From Corbicula japonica (lineage: Eukaryota; Mollusca; Bivalvia; Venerida; Cyrenidae): a stretch of 64,000 bases of DNA. The notes under the pieces are model-generated. The model ran no database searches, was not told the DNA's origin, and saw nothing but the letters and a program-made list of their open reading frames with translations. Position numbers and translations under genes: made by a program. How positions within the stretch are numbered: position 1 is the stretch's first letter; each line of letters begins with the position of its first letter. The stretch lies in assembly GCA_038501625.1 (NCBI GenBank), contig JAZAYU010000002.1, positions 17,598,053 to 17,662,052 on the forward strand, written 5' to 3'. Shown piece after piece: positions 24,369 to 37,301 of the stretch.

Positions 24369-24563
24369 GTATCAAGACAACACAAGAGGAGGAGATGGTT
24401 CCTGATATTCCAGAGGAGATGTTGGCACCACCACTTGCTCCTGTGGACTATCTCCCCTCTGAGCCAGAACCAGAAGCCATACCTCAAGTCTCCCAAGCTA
24501 CAGACCTGTTTGAAAAGAAGGCAGAACAAGTAGCAAAGGCTGCTCTTCAAGTCAGGAGAAGAG
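24369..24563 (+). CDS. ESPN: espin-like exon e (acidic Pro/Glu linker)
   Basis: The acceptor is TTATGCAG ending at 24368; the donor GTATTA at 24564 is not strong. Phase 1 to phase 1. It encodes an acidic region (T-T-Q-E-E-E-M-V-P-D-I-P-E-E-M, then PSEPEPEAIPQVSQ) followed by a basic helix DLFEKKAEQVAKAALQVRRR. A family A MITE ends about 55 bases upstream, inside the intron. Confidence 0.82.
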
Positions 24564-24747
24564 GTATTACCCTTTACTTCAAATGAACAGGTTTTATAAC
24601 ATGTGCCAGATCAGCTGGCACGTACATGTTGAATTGGGATTTACACCAATCGCTTGTTGAGAAATTACCTAATGATTCAGAATTAAAAGAGCACAGATGT
24701 GCTGGCTGATCTGGACCAACACTGGGCATATGTAATAAAAACCTGTA

Positions 24748-25311
24748 TACCGTATAGCGGGTTATTTCTGCGAGTGCAATATTTCTGCGTTTCTGCGTTT
24801 CTTTGGATGAAATCGCAGAAATATATCCAGCAGAAAAACAAAACCAGCAAAAATTTAAATCGCAAAATATTATCTCATTTTCAAACTTAAATCACAGGAG
24901 TCGCCATGTCCGAGATAATCCGTTTCATAATAAAGGCAGGGTAAAATAATTACGAACAATTGCCGTTAATCGTTATACGCATAGTATAAATGGGACATTT
25001 GCTCAAACATTTCTCAAGCTTTCACTTTAATTGAAACGTTGTTTTAGAGTTGTTATTTATTGATAAACAATATCTTTGTAATGTTTAATAAATTGAGTAT
25101 GAGTTAATGAACCATGAGTAAAAATATTGAATTATATAAGTGTTGACTATATAAGTGATATTCTCCCGACACCTTACCCAATATGAACCGCAGAAATTTA
25201 TCCTTCATGGAAACCGAAAACGCAGAAATAAAAAACGCAGTAATTTTTGCATCCACTTTTGTGGGCAAAACGCAAAAATTTATGTCCGCAGAAATAACCC
25301 GCTATACGGTA
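24748..25311. mobile_element. ~564 bp TIR element (TACCGTATAGCGGGTTATTT)
   Basis: Left end TACCGTATAGCGGGTTATTT-CTGCG; the right end is its exact complement, giving about 25 bases of perfect TIR. Subterminal TTTCTGCG / CGCAGAAA repeats. TA at each edge may be the target site. It splits a family A fragment (24598-24747). No transposase frame. Confidence 0.88.
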
Positions 25312-25359
25312 CTTGGATATAATGGATATATGGATATTGGCATCTAAGAAGATTAACAC

Positions 25360-26225
25360 TCCAAGTGTTAAGGACAGCATTTGCAACCAGTGTAGACTCG
25401 TATCAGCCTGCTCATCCATACAGTGTTGGTGGTCCACACACTTTGTTGGCATCCCATCTGATCAGGATCTGAACTATTTGCTTTTAGATTCATTATGTTA
25501 TTGCTTACCAAGAAATTTAAGTGAAGATTTAGATCAGATGGAATAGATGTGCTGGTTGATCTGAATCTACACTGGTCAAATGTGCAAACAAAACCTGTTT
25601 ATATGGAAGAAAGGGTTAACTAAATTAATTAGCAATAATGAAAAGTGTAGAACCTGATCAGCAGCTGCACTGGCTGATCCAGATCTGTTAAAGTTGTATA
25701 TGTGATAAATGCTGTACTATTAGCATTACAAAAATGGCATGAAGTGCTATATACAGGGATAAAATGCTCAGTATGTCATTGCTGCACAGCAGTTTTCCTT
25801 GTTGGATGTTGGAGCAGAGCCATGGGAAAATTATGCTTTCAAAAATATGAAGACAGAAATTTTTCAGCCGATAATACCCTTCCAACTTTTTCTGAGAAAA
25901 TAACCAGTAGTTATCCAATGATATAAGTTAAATTTTGTAATATGAGTTAAGCCAAACTTTATTTGTTTGAGTTGGGGTAATGATCCACCTTTAAACCTCT
26001 ACTTATTGGGATATTACTGTTAACCCATGATGAGTGAAAAATGTAGGTTCAGACCAGCCAGCACATCCATGTCATCTGTTCAAAATAAATCTACCCATTT
26101 TGCTTTTTTTGGTCAGAAATAACCTAATGAATTTAAAATTGATCAGTATAGATCCTGGTCAGACAGCACGGATGTGCCATTTGATCTGGATTTGCACAGG
26201 TCCCCAGTCTGATAATGAAGTGAAA
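25360..26225. mobile_element. eroded family A copies
   Basis: One copy at about 25360-25618 (ending GGAAGAAAGGGTTAAC), fragments at 25640-25710 and another copy at 25990-26225. Between them is unremarkable AT-rich intron. Confidence 0.6.
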
Positions 26226-26333
26226 CTCCTCATAAAGACAACCCTGAAGATCACCTCGGTTAAATCAGACCACTATTTCAGTGTCCCTTTTAACAACAAT
26301 TATTAATAATAGTAAGTCCAATAATCACTTTTT

Positions 26334-28215
26334 AGCTCGACTATTCGAAGAATAGGGGAGCTATCCTACTCTCCCTGGTGTCGGCGTCGGCGTCCGTTAA
26401 ACAAAAAATGCACTTTGGTCCATTATTTGAAAACTACTTATGATATCAACTCGAAACTTGGAATATATATTTACCATCAAATTCTACATCATTACCAACA
26501 AGACCCATAACTCTGCTTCCAATATTTTTCAAGTTATGCCCCTTTTTCACTTAAATTTTGCGTTAAGGAAAATATGCACTTTGGTCCATAACTTATAAAC
26601 TACTTGAGATATCAACTTGAAACTTGGAATATATATTCACCATCAAATTCTACATCATTACCAACAAGACCCATAACTCTGCTGTCAATATATTTCAAGT
26701 TATGCCCCTTTTTTCTTATATTTTGTGTCAAGCAAAATATGCATTTTGCCTCTAACTTTAAAACTAATTGAGATATTGCCTTGAAACTTGAAATATATTT
26801 TCACCATCAAAATCTACATCATAACCAGCAAGACCCATAACCCTTCTTCCAATATTTTTCCAATTATGCCCCTTTTTCGCTTACATTTTGTGTTAAGCAA
26901 AATATACAGTCGGCCCTTAACTTCGTTATGAATGGAGGGATTTCAAAATAACTTGGCACAAATGTTCACCATGACAAGGCGGTGTGTCGCGTACAATACC
27001 CATGCCTGTAGGTCCAAAGTCAAGGTCACTGTTACTAAAAATAGAATTTTCTTGCAAAATCGTGTCCGCTCTGTAACTTTGTTATTTCTTATTGGGTTTT
27101 TAAATAACTTGGTATAATTGTTCACCATATCAAGACGGTGTGTCACGTACATGCCCAAGCCTGTATGTCAATGGTCAAGGTCACTGGTGCTAAAAATAGA
27201 ATTTTCTTGTCTAGGCTGTTACTTTGTTATGAATGGAGGGATTTCAAAATATCTTGGCACAAATGTTCACCATGACAAGGCGGTGTGTCCGCACAATACC
27301 CATGCCTGTAGATCCAAGGTCAAGGTCACTGTTACTAAAAATAGAATTTTCTTGTCCAGGCTGTAACTTTGTTATGAATGGAAGGATTTCAAAATAATTT
27401 GACACAAATGTTCACCATGACAGGGCGGTGTGTCACGTACCATGCCCATGCCTGTAGGTCAAAGGTCAAGGTCACTGTTACTAAAAATAGAATTATCTTG
27501 TCCTGGCTGTTACTTTGTTATAAATGGAGGGATTTTAAAATAACTTTGCACAAATGTTCATGAAAAGGCAGTGTGTCCGCACAATACCCAAGCCTGAAGG
27601 TCCAAGGTCAAGGTCACTGTTACCAAAAATAGAATTTTCTTGTCCAGGCTGTAACTTCATTATAAATGGAGGGATTTCAAAAAAACTTGACACAAATGTT
27701 CACCATGAAAGGGCAGTGTATCGCGTATTATTCCCATCATTGCACTTGAGTGTCTGAAAATGATGCATAGCGGGGCATCCGTGTCCTATGGACACATTTC
27801 TAGTTTCACTTATATTTTCACTTAAGTGCACTTCATTGATAACTTTGCAAATACTTAAGGTATCAACTTCAAACTACCATTATATTTTCATTTCAGTTCT
27901 TTTTCTGTAACATTACTGAAGTGATTGATATTTGACTAAAAGTAAATGTCTCTAATAAAAAATTACTAACAAGTTTTCTAACAAATTCAGAAATATTTCA
28001 TAGTTATTCCCCTATTCAGTTTAATATTTATGGTACATTTAGGAATTATTTCTGTTATTTGAAAAGAATTTCTCCCGTACCATTCACTTGTAAATATTTT
28101 TCCTGATTGCACATGAATGTATGGCCATAGTTGTTATTGTTTTAATCTTCAAATTGCATTTGTTTCAAATGATTCGAATAGTCGAGCATGCTGTCTCCTC
28201 TGACAGCTCTTGTTT
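26334..28215 (+). mobile_element. ~1.9 kb composite element with GCTCGACTATTCGAA ends
   Basis: The left end is AGCTCGACTATTCGAAGAAT; near the right end ATTCGAATAGTCGAGC is its complement, followed by a short hairpin GCTGTC-TCCTCT-GACAGC. Inside are about three ~160-base units (TTGAAACTTGGAATATAT, ACCCATAACTCTGC, TTATGCCCCTTTTT; 26408-26900) and about six ~146-base units (26920-27730). Short open frames made by these units are not genes. The class is uncertain; the terminal hairpin recalls Helitron 3' ends but the CTRR end is not clear. Confidence 0.7.
26920..27730 (+). repeat. ~146-bp tandem repeats inside the composite element
   Basis: Each unit has AATGGAGGGATTTCAAAATA, CACAAATGTTCACCATGA, CAAGGTCACTGTTAC and AAAATAGAATTTTCTTG. 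About six units, a few percent to 20 percent diverged. Confidence 0.85.
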
Positions 28216-28489
28216 CTACCCCAGAATTAATGCCAACTCCAAGTGGTCTTAATAGAGGGGTTTCATTATTGTCTTTAATCTATAGAGAAAAGCGTTAAGA
28301 TATTCCAGGCCTAAAAATTAACACACTGTGGAAAACCTCACATAATGAATGAAGATAATTTTAATTGAGCTTAAGATAGAAGTGCCATTCTACAGATATT
28401 AAAATACCTGTAAGAATTGAAGTGATTCAGTGGGTTTACTGTCATAGACGGGCAAAGTGGGAAACAAGCAAGAATGCAATAATAATGTT

Positions 28490-28940
28490 TGTAATCAGTG
28501 AGTTTACCATGCTAGACAGACAAAGGCAGATTGACATTATTGATTTATTCTTGTAATCAGTGAGTTTACAATGCTAGACAGACAAAGGCAGATTGACATT
28601 ATTGATTTATTCTTGTAATCAGTGAGTTTACCTTATTGATTTATTCTTGTAATCGGTGAGTTTACCATGCTAGACAGACAAAGGCAGATTGACATTATTG
28701 ATTTATTCTTGTAATCAGTGAGTTTACCATACTAGGCAGACAAAGGCAGATTGACATTATTGATTTATTCTTGTAATCGGTGAGTTTACCATGCTAGACA
28801 GACAAAGGCAGATTGACATTATTGATTTATTCTTGTAATCAGTGAGTTTACCATGCTAGACAGACAAAGGCAGATTGACATTATTGATTTATTCTTGTAA
28901 TCGGTGAGTTTACCATGCTAGACAGACAAAGGCAGATTGA
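28490..28940 (+). repeat. 62-bp tandem repeat, about 8 units
   Basis: Units contain GTGAGTTTACCATGCTAGAC, AGACAAAGGCAGATTGACAT and TTATTCTTGTAATC. One unit (28625-28658) has a 28-base deletion. The array ends inside the right portion of a family A MITE (28936-29024). Confidence 0.9.
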
Positions 28941-29519
28941 TCAGACAGCACCGATGTTCCAGCTGATCTGGATCAACACTGTTTGTCCTTGCAATAAAAT
29001 TAGTATTTATGTTTTAAAGGGTTAAAGTATATACAGCTAGATCCATCTGTTCTTGACCTTATGCATACCAGGCCTGTCTAAGTAAAACATTGGTGATGTT
29101 ATGGTGATGTATTTCTAAAGGTGCTGTTACTTATAAGCCTCCATAGAGAAACTTATCTCATTTGACTATCTCTGATATGACTAACACCTTGTAATTACTT
29201 GTGTCTGTACAGTCTGAGTTAAGTAAATTACTATACCTAGCCAGCCTTATATTCATTTTGAAAAGTTACCTCCCCAGTCTGTAAGCAATTTGTATAATTA
29301 GTCATCCAGACTGGCAATATATTCTTACATACCCTGTCAAGAAACCAAGTAACTGTATAATAATAACTAATTTTGACCATTTGATATATATCTTTTCAAG
29401 AAAAAAAAAATTAATGATTTTCTATTAGTTTACCTGTCAAATCTGAAATTAGCTAAAGGTAGGATAAGGAAATCTCTGCCAATCAAGCAATTTCATGGAA
29501 ACTACTTTGCCGAGTAATG

Positions 29520-30240
29520 CACACCTTACACACAGGAATATGCTACTTCATACACCAGATAGTGTGCATCTCTAAAGCCTGAATATGCCCACTAGCCTGA
29601 ATATGCCCACTTGGCATACCCAAAAACACGCACCTCACACACTGGAGTTTACCCACCTCACACACTCACAAACTGGAACACATCCACCTCAGACACATGA
29701 AAATGTGCACCTCACACACCAGAAAATGTGCACCTTTCACACCAGAATAAGTACACCTTAGACCCCGCAATACATCCATCTCACACATAGGATAAAGTGC
29801 ACCTCACACACTGGATTATGCTCACCTCATTTTAAGAGTGGCACTGACAGGATTGGGATTGTATGTTAAGTAATAGTAATGCAAGCCTGTCTCACACAGT
29901 GGTAGTGTGAATTCCAAAACTGTACTCCCACTCTGGAATACCTGCACTTCATGTTTTTGGTAGCATCAAGGGACTCGGTATGTAATCTCACGCAGTGGTA
30001 GTGTGAATTCCAAAACTGTACTCGCACGCCTGAATACCTGCACCTCATGTTTTTGATAGCATCAAAGGGACTCAGTATGTGACCAAGTGTGTCTTGCACA
30101 GTAGTAGTCAAAATCACACTTGGGAATACATGCATGGAGAATGTTACCTCATTTTACCATCGGTGGTGATGCCACGCTACACTGCACTCTTCTACATGTG
30201 ACCAAGCCTGTCACAGACAGTGGTAGTGTATTTCCCAAAG
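29520..30240 (+). repeat. degenerate CACACACC-type and ~100-bp repeats
   Basis: 29520-29830 is a loose run of CACCTCACACAC-like words. 29880-30240 has about three ~100-base units with CAGTGGTAGTGTGAATTCCA, AAAACTGTACTC and ATAGCATCAA-like words. No coding sense. Confidence 0.7.
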
Positions 30241-30825
30241 CAGCTGTTCTGTGTTACTTATCAGCCTCCTCAGAGAAAGTTACCTCATTTTACTATCTGT
30301 GATGCTGCCAAGCTACACTGCACACTCCTTCATGTATACACAAATATTCTAGAAGGATAGGTAAAACAAGACTTCACCAGATTGGAATTTACCTTAGTGT
30401 TTGAATCTACAATTTTCTCTGGAATAAAAGTGCTTTGTGCATTTCTGTGAAAAGTACACTGTAACTGTTATCTGTAATATTGTGAAAAGGGTTTCGGTTA
30501 AAGGTCACTGTAAAACGTTAGCAGTAATACTGTGAAAAGTGTTTTGGAATTTACCATTGATGTTGTGAAAGTTGGATAACAAAGAAATCTGGAGAAAAGT
30601 GGTATCTGTGTGGATTTTAAAACTTCCTTTTGTCCTAGAACAGTTCTTATTTTCAGGGTCATAATCTGGTAGGTTCAGTCAATGTACATTAATAATATAT
30701 AAGAAAAGTTTGTCTCTGGGTTGTGAGAGAAAAGTCCTGATTTTTTTCAAAGAATGGAGAAAGGTTTTTTTTCCAAAAACAGATATTAGAAAGATCAACA
30801 TGTATTTTTACGTAAGAAGGGATAA

Positions 30826-31045
30826 CCCTTCACTCTATGAATCAATGCCTTTTATCACATAAGCAACGAGTTCAGATCCAAATCAGCCATTACTCTGTGC
30901 CATCTTATCTTGATCTACTCTGTTCACTTCTAAGTCAGAAATAACCAAATGAATCTAAATTAAATCCTGATCAGACATCAAGGATGTGCCAACTGATCTG
31001 GATCTTCACTGGTCACATATAGGATAAAATCTGTAAATGGATAAT
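30826..31045. mobile_element. family A MITE (eroded)
   Basis: ATAACCCTTCACTCTATGAA at the left; GATCTGGATCTTCACTGG near the right. The left part is readable, the right end is not. Confidence 0.6.
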
Positions 31046-31128
31046 CACCATAGTTGAAAGGAAGTCTGTTCTTTGATGGTAAAATGTATTTTCTTTGGGA
31101 GGGGATGGCTGCAAGGCTTATTGAATCT

Positions 31129-31337
31129 TACCGTCATCATCTAAATATAAGCCGCACTGATATATTCAGCATCCGTATACCGGTGCGCTAGATACATTTG
31201 CCGCGGTAAAAAAATTGGTGTATTGAAGACCTCGAAAACTGTCTTGGGAACCTAAACCTATGTATAAGCCGCACCCCCAACTTTTTTTCACCGAATCTTG
31301 GAAAAAAAGTGTGGCTTATATTTAGACGATGACAGTA
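31129..31337. mobile_element. ~209 bp TIR MITE (TACCGTCATCATCTAAATAT)
   Basis: Left TACCGTCATCATCTAAATAT-AAGCCGCAC; the right end, reversed, reads TACTGTCATCGTCTAAATAT-AAGCCACAC. A second internal TATAAGCCGCAC is present. TA at both outer edges. No coding capacity. Confidence 0.88.
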
Positions 31338-31709
31338 AATAAAATAGACCATTATGCTCTGATGATTTATCTATTTTTGAAATTAAGATAAGATGAATAT
31401 CAACAATTTCTGTCTGTCTACATAATCACAAGATTTTTTGTACAAGCTCTTATTAACTTTTTTGTGGTATGCACCCATCCCAACATGGTATGCACCCATC
31501 TCAGCAAGGTTTCAGAGTGTCCTTAATGCTTTCAAATATTTGTGGTTGCATATTCTGGAGGGATGGATAATGAATTAGACTGTAAATGGCTAGTAGTCTA
31601 ATGGTAAGCATGACAGATTAGGAATATGGGATTCAGGCATGAGGAATTCCATTGGGCCCATAATATAACCCCTGCCCAGGAAGAGTCTGTATCTGCATGA
31701 CCTGGGCTG

Positions 31710-31845
31710 AAGGTTATAAAGCTGAGATTGGAAACCAGTCTCAAATCTCAAGCATCTGATTGGCTGAAATGGCAACTGGTCATCATTTCAGCCAATCAGA
31801 TGCTTGAGATTTGAGACTGGTTTCCATGCTCAGTTTTATAACCTT
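31710..31845. mobile_element. family B hairpin MITE, copy 4
   Basis: AAGGTTATAAAGCTGAGATT to CTCAGTTTTATAACCTT; the two arms pair almost fully. It lies in the 13.3 kb intron before the microexon at 37864. Confidence 0.9.
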
Positions 31846-31907
31846 GGAGCCTGGGCTATCATAGCATTTTGTGAGATGAAAGCAAAAGGATTTTATCTGT
31901 TTTTAGA

Positions 31908-32126
31908 GTTGCACTCATTCGTCCGTCAGTACATACATACATCCCCAAATCTTGCGGTATCAACTCTTCATTAACTATCAGGTGGATTTTTTTCAAACTT
32001 GCACAGATGATTAAGCAGGATGTGTAGATCATCGTAAAGAAAGGATTTTTTCCAGAGTTATAGCCCTTGTTACAAATGTTGTTGTAGCAGTGGGGGCATC
32101 AGTGTTCGAGGACAGTACATTCTAGT
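31908..32126 (+). mobile_element. family C repeat, copy 2
   Basis: TTGCACTCATTCGTCCGTCA to GGGGGCATCAGTGTTCGAGG-ACAGTACATTCTAG. The left TIR-like end of copy 1 is missing. Confidence 0.75.
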
Positions 32127-32499
32127 TTTATTAATAATGCTTAGAACCTTTTGTTTCAACCCTAAATTTAGAGATTTCATGCAAGATTATGTCACAAGAA
32201 TAATTTTTTTTTTCCTGGATAATAGGTTTTTTGCCCATGATTTAATACAGTGAGAATCTAAGATAACTGGCCCATGTGTAACAATGTCATGTATGTTATT
32301 TCAACAGGTAGTCTGAAGTAATTTGTCTGAAAAACACATCACCTTCTTCTGTTGTTCTGGTTTTCTCAGTTGTTGTTGATAAGATCTTTTGACATAGTTT
32401 CTATTCTTACATGAAGTACATGTAGGTAGTGGTATTCACTGAGGTAGCAGATGTCTGTTTATTCCAGTTTCTGCCACAAAATACTTAATCTGTTATTTC

Positions 32500-32699
32500 A
32501 TAATCATATAGGCATTTTAACACATGTGCAACCAGTTTAGATCCAGATCAGCTGGCACGGCAATGCCATCTGATTAGGATGTACACTTTTTGCTTTTTGG
32601 TCAGATAGATCCCGATCAGATGGCATGGATGTGCCGGCTAATCTGGATCTACACTGTTCACCCATGCCATATAGGCATATATATGGAGGAAAGGGTTAT
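32500..32699. mobile_element. family A MITE
   Basis: Right end ATATATGGAGGAAAGGGTTA is clear; the left end is eroded. Confidence 0.7.
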
Positions 32700-33141
32700 T
32701 CCAGTTTCTTCCACATAATACCTCAGTAATATGTTCAAATACTCTTGAAATTGGGCTTACTTGTCCTTTTCAAATATAAGTTGCTTAAGGAAGTAAGGAA
32801 AATTGAACTACTCTTTTGTGCTCTTTTGTGCTCTGATTTATCAAGCTAGTAATTTCTTTAGTTCCTCATGTAACATGTTTAGTATATTTACATTGGAATA
32901 AATGCCAGTTTTCTTTGAAATAGAGTGTGTTTTGGTTAGGTTAAGAGTTTGTTTACAGTCTGATCAAGAGTAAGTTCTGGCTGTTTATAGTTCTATTACC
33001 CCTGCATGATGTTGCTGACTGACAGCTTGTAAACAGTGATTAATTTTCTTCTTATGAGTGTTGATAGTATGGTACAGGTTTTTCGTAGCTTCTTATATAT
33101 ACCAGTTCTTGACAAAGAGCAAATATGAAGCTTAGTGGTTA

Positions 33142-33876
33142 AACCCTTACTCCATGGGATATGGTTGTTATCCATGGACAAACATATACAGACCTAGACA
33201 CAGATCCATGCCATCTGGTCCCAAGGTTATAAAGCTGAGAATGGAAACCAGTCTCAAATCTCAAGGATCTGATTGGCTGAAATGGCGACTGGTTTCTAAA
33301 CTCAGTTTTATAACCTTCAGCACTGATCAGAATCAGCTAAATTGTTAGCTTCTTTGTCCAAAATAACCTGATGAATAAAAAACAAACATTGCAGATTCTC
33401 ATCAGATGGCACAGACAATCTGGATCTACACTGTTGGCACAAAGATAACAGCCATATCCATTTGATTAAAGGCTAAAACCATCATCAAGAACTGAAGATT
33501 TCTCTGCATCATTTGATCAACAGGTTTATATGTCAGAAAAACTGTAGAGTCAGTAATCAAACAATTTAAACTTAACCCTTTATTCCAATTATACAGGTAT
33601 TATTTATGTAAGTGACCAATGTTATCCAGATCAGCTGACATATGCCATCTGATCTGGATCAACAATTGGGCCCCCATTGGTCAGAAATAACCCCAAGAAT
33701 CTAAAAGCAAACAGTGTAGATCATAATAAGCTTATATACTGATAAGCCACTTCACTTACTGATAAGCCACAAAGACAAAATCACTGATCAAGATGGCACA
33801 GTTGTGCTAGCTGATCTGGATCTACACTGTTCACCATGTTTCAACAGCCATATCCCATGGGGTAAACAGTTAAATG
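33142..33876. mobile_element. two family A copies, the first split by a family B hairpin
   Basis: 33142-33477 starts TAAACCCTTACTCCATGGGA and resumes after the hairpin at 33318. 33570-33876 starts TTAACCCTTTATTCCA and ends CCATGGGGTAAACAGTTAAA. Confidence 0.7.
33223..33317. mobile_element. family B hairpin MITE, copy 5 (internally deleted, nested)
   Basis: Has both ends (AAGGTTATAAAGCTGAGAAT, CTCAGTTTTATAACCTT) but lacks most of the right arm. It interrupts a family A MITE (33142-33477), whose halves continue on either side. Confidence 0.85.
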
Positions 33877-33930
33877 AATTACAAGAAAAAAAAGTGGTGT
33901 CAGTAATCAGGCAATTGAAATATTACAAAC

Positions 33931-34324
33931 TTTAAAGCCCCAGCCCTAAACTTAAATAAGAATATACTATTGAAAAATCATATTTCTCCATATAGACTCC
34001 AATATATAAACTCTCTAACAGAACACAAAAGGTCCGATGGAATTCTTTCTTATAGACAGGATTTTCAATGATATTGTTAAATTATCATTAACCAACTTTA
34101 AAGAAGCTAAATATAATCAAGGTATAATTAGCACTGATTTTTGACGAAGAGACCACTTCATGCGCGATCTCGATTTCTGTGAAGTTTCCGAAATCCTACT
34201 TTCGGACCAAATTTATTTTAGTAAATTAAAATTTTATTAGCCTGAACTAATGCTGCAAATTTGTGCCTATAGTTCCAAATACATGTAACAAGAACAGGTT
34301 AAATTGAAGTAATGCCGCTTTAAA
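33931..34324 (-). mobile_element. ~400-500 bp TTAAAG-ended element, copy 2 (inverted)
   Basis: The reverse-complement counterpart of 12220-12738, with internal deletions and substitutions. TTTAAAGC at the left and GCTTTAAAG at the right form the ends. It sits in the large intron 24563-37864. Confidence 0.75.
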
Positions 34325-36500
34325 GGCAAATAAGCAACATATTTTAGTTATTCCCCAGGAGTACTGAGTGCTGATTTCAATCATCAGACTGTTTTCCCAG
34401 TCTAAATATCTTTCACAAACATCAGACATAGCAGATCTTATTTCTTGTTTGACAGATTTTGTGTTCAGCTGTTTCCTTTAATTTTCTAAAATGTCAGAGA
34501 GTTTCCTAGAATATACTGTAGATGATTCATACTTCAAAAGTTAAAATATTTTGGGTAATTGATTTAGGACAAAAATAGGTTCATAAACAAGGAATGCTCT
34601 CCAGATGAGAGACAAACCAATGGCTTGCATGCAAGACTATCGTAATTCCTTCTTTACTTCGATGTATTTTTGACAGTCTTGCATGCATCCCTAAAAGCAA
34701 CAATATCACACATAAAGGATCAAGAAAAAGAATTAAGAACAATCAAAGATTTGGGGAAAACTCAGCGAACTGCATTCAAACCCTTTATTCCATAGATAAA
34801 ACTTCAGTCACATGGGTGACCAGTGTAGATCCTCCTTTAGATTCAGTAGGTTATTTCTGACCAAGAAGCTATGGAAGTTGTGCAAAATGTCAATTAATAT
34901 TTATGTTTTTTGTGCAAAATTTGTTCCCAGTGCATCTAATTGATAAACTGTACTACAGTATATACTAGATTTTTTACATTTTTCTTCTCAAATAAAAAGA
35001 TAAGACATTGAGATAACTCACAATTAAAGTGGGCTAAAGTCAGCTTAATTTGATTTCAGGAAGTTTCAGATTACAGATAAATTCTTAGGATCAGTAAAAG
35101 AATTACTTATCTCAGTAATAAATGTTTAAAGGATACAAATTTTATTATTTTGAGATTGTAAGTCAGGAAATGTGTTGCATTAAATGCAGTCTGGGATAAA
35201 ATTTGTCTGCAATTTCCCAAAATTCAAACCTTATATTACAGTTTCTAGGGTATGCATGTTCTGATCTCAGCAGTTTACTTGGAAAGTTCATTTCTAAGGA
35301 GAAGGTGACTTTAATGATTTGCATGATAAGAATTAATTTTGGTTAAGTAACTTGGGTTTTAACTGAACAGTATATTCCACATAATGTAATAATGGTTAAT
35401 TGAATATTTCTCTTATTTTAATGGAACATCAAAGCACCATGCAATTATTATAAACTTCAAAGATAAAAAAAACAATTATTTGAATAGAAACTGGCATGTT
35501 TTTAACTTAATTGAATAGCATTTTCTTAGAAGTTTGAGAATCACAAGTTTCTTACCCAAGACAATTTTCAAAAACTTGTCACAAACTGTAATGTGTAAAG
35601 CAAACATACCAATTAAAAACTATTTAGACTAAGTACCTGTTTTGAGAAATTTCACATATGGTGCAGTGGTGGTATTGCAAACATTTATTTTCATTTTGTC
35701 AGCACTTCCCACCTCTTCTACTTGCACACAAACTTACAAATAATATACAGATATACAATGCAGGGATATAATGAGCAACAGACAAGGCTCTTCTCTCTCC
35801 CTGGAAAATTCAATCTGCCCTTGTGATTCCACTGTATATGCTTAGTCACCTCAGACACATCTTGCTTGTGTATCACACATTTATTAAGATTTTAACTCAA
35901 TGACTTTATCTTTGTGGCTTATCAGTAGATGGCTTATCAGTAAATGATTTTGTCTTTGTGGCTTATCAGTAATTTAAGTGGCTTATCAGTTAATCAGCTT
36001 ATATTTGTCCCTTAACAGCTATTTGGTCTTTTTGGCTTATCAGTAATAGGAGTTTTTCATAATAGACAAATGTTAAGTTTTATTCAGAGTTTTATTATTT
36101 TAGAGCTCAATATGTAAGTTCTTAAATTCTTTGTTTCGTCAGCTCAGTATAAGTACTGTTGAAATATGAAGATACCCTTTTATTGCACTAAGGCGACCAT
36201 TCATTGAAATCTTAATCAGTGTAGTTGAAAGCAGTCTGCAGGTAGTCTGTTACAGATATCCTCACTGGGCTTATCAGTCAAAATAATCTCAAAACATCAC
36301 CCCATGAATGCTACCTTGTATCACCTTAGAAGACAAAGAGTTTCTTTCAATACTCAGTTCAAAGTCCTTTAACATCAATCCAATAACTAAAACATTTAAC
36401 AAATAGATCATTTCTGTATGCAAGGATTTACAAGGCTTTCATTATACAAATTTTCAAATTATCAACCATTTCTTATAGTCTGGCTGCTTTGTAAGCCTAT
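34325..36500. other. intron sequence with little structure
   Basis: A family A remnant lies near 34780-34870. TGGCTTATCAGT words recur at 35915-36050 and again near 36265 and 36970. Otherwise AT-rich sequence in which I see no exon. Confidence 0.55.
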
Positions 36501-36509
36501 AAATTATTT

Positions 36510-36724
36510 AGATTATTCCTAGAAGTGAACAATATAGAAACAGATCACACTGTATGTATGGATGTGCAGTCTGATCAGGATCTACTCTGTTTGCTTTTAG
36601 ATTTAGAGTATATCTGACCTAGAAGCCAACATTGTAGATCCAGATGAGTTAAGGATGTGCTGGCTGATCTCGATCTATACTAGTTGGCCTTGTGATGAAA
36701 GGTGTATACATGGAATAAAGGGTT
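36510..36724. mobile_element. family A MITE (eroded)
   Basis: GATCAGGATCTACTCTGTTTG, TGTAGATCCAGATGAG and the right end TACATGGAATAAAGGGTTTA mark it. Confidence 0.6.
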
Positions 36725-37301
36725 TATTTTTTGGGGATACTCTCATGCAGATATTAATTTGTGAAGCTGTACTCTTCTTATATGGATTTGCTGTAACATG
36801 TTTTAATTTTGCTTGGGTTTGATTTCGCATTTTGTCCCTCAGTGAAAACTATTACTATGTGAACAATTTAATTTCCACAGTGAGTAAATTCAGATATTTC
36901 TTAGAATTGGCATCTATCAATCAACCCTCCACAACATTTGAAATCTATCAACAAGTAATGATTTCTCCAGTGTGGCTTATCAGCAAAGTCTATCAGTTAC
37001 AGTAATCTAATCTAATCTAATTTGGCTGACTGGTTGCTAGCCATGGGAGGTGGGGTAAATGGCTACATTATTTCTAATTATCTCTGGTGGTATTTGCATG
37101 ATATACAGGTATTTGAGCTTAGTAATTTAATGAGAATTCATGTATTGATAACCCAATAAATCAAAAGGTAAACAGTGTAGATCCTGATTAGAAGGCAACC
37201 TTCAGTTATGCTGTGGGTGAACTGCCTTATAAATATAATAAGGCAAAATTTATATTTATTGAGAATATCGCCAAACTGAATTATTGGTATAACTATCAAG
37301 G

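Noticed and set aside
26932..27757. Series of short frames with C-R-S-K-V-K-V-T-V-T-K-N-R
   Set aside because: Same segment read from successive ~146-bp repeat units.
31580..31705. tRNA-like stretch (TAGTCTAATGGTAAG)
   Set aside because: B-box is poor and no second copy or tail was seen; too weak to call.
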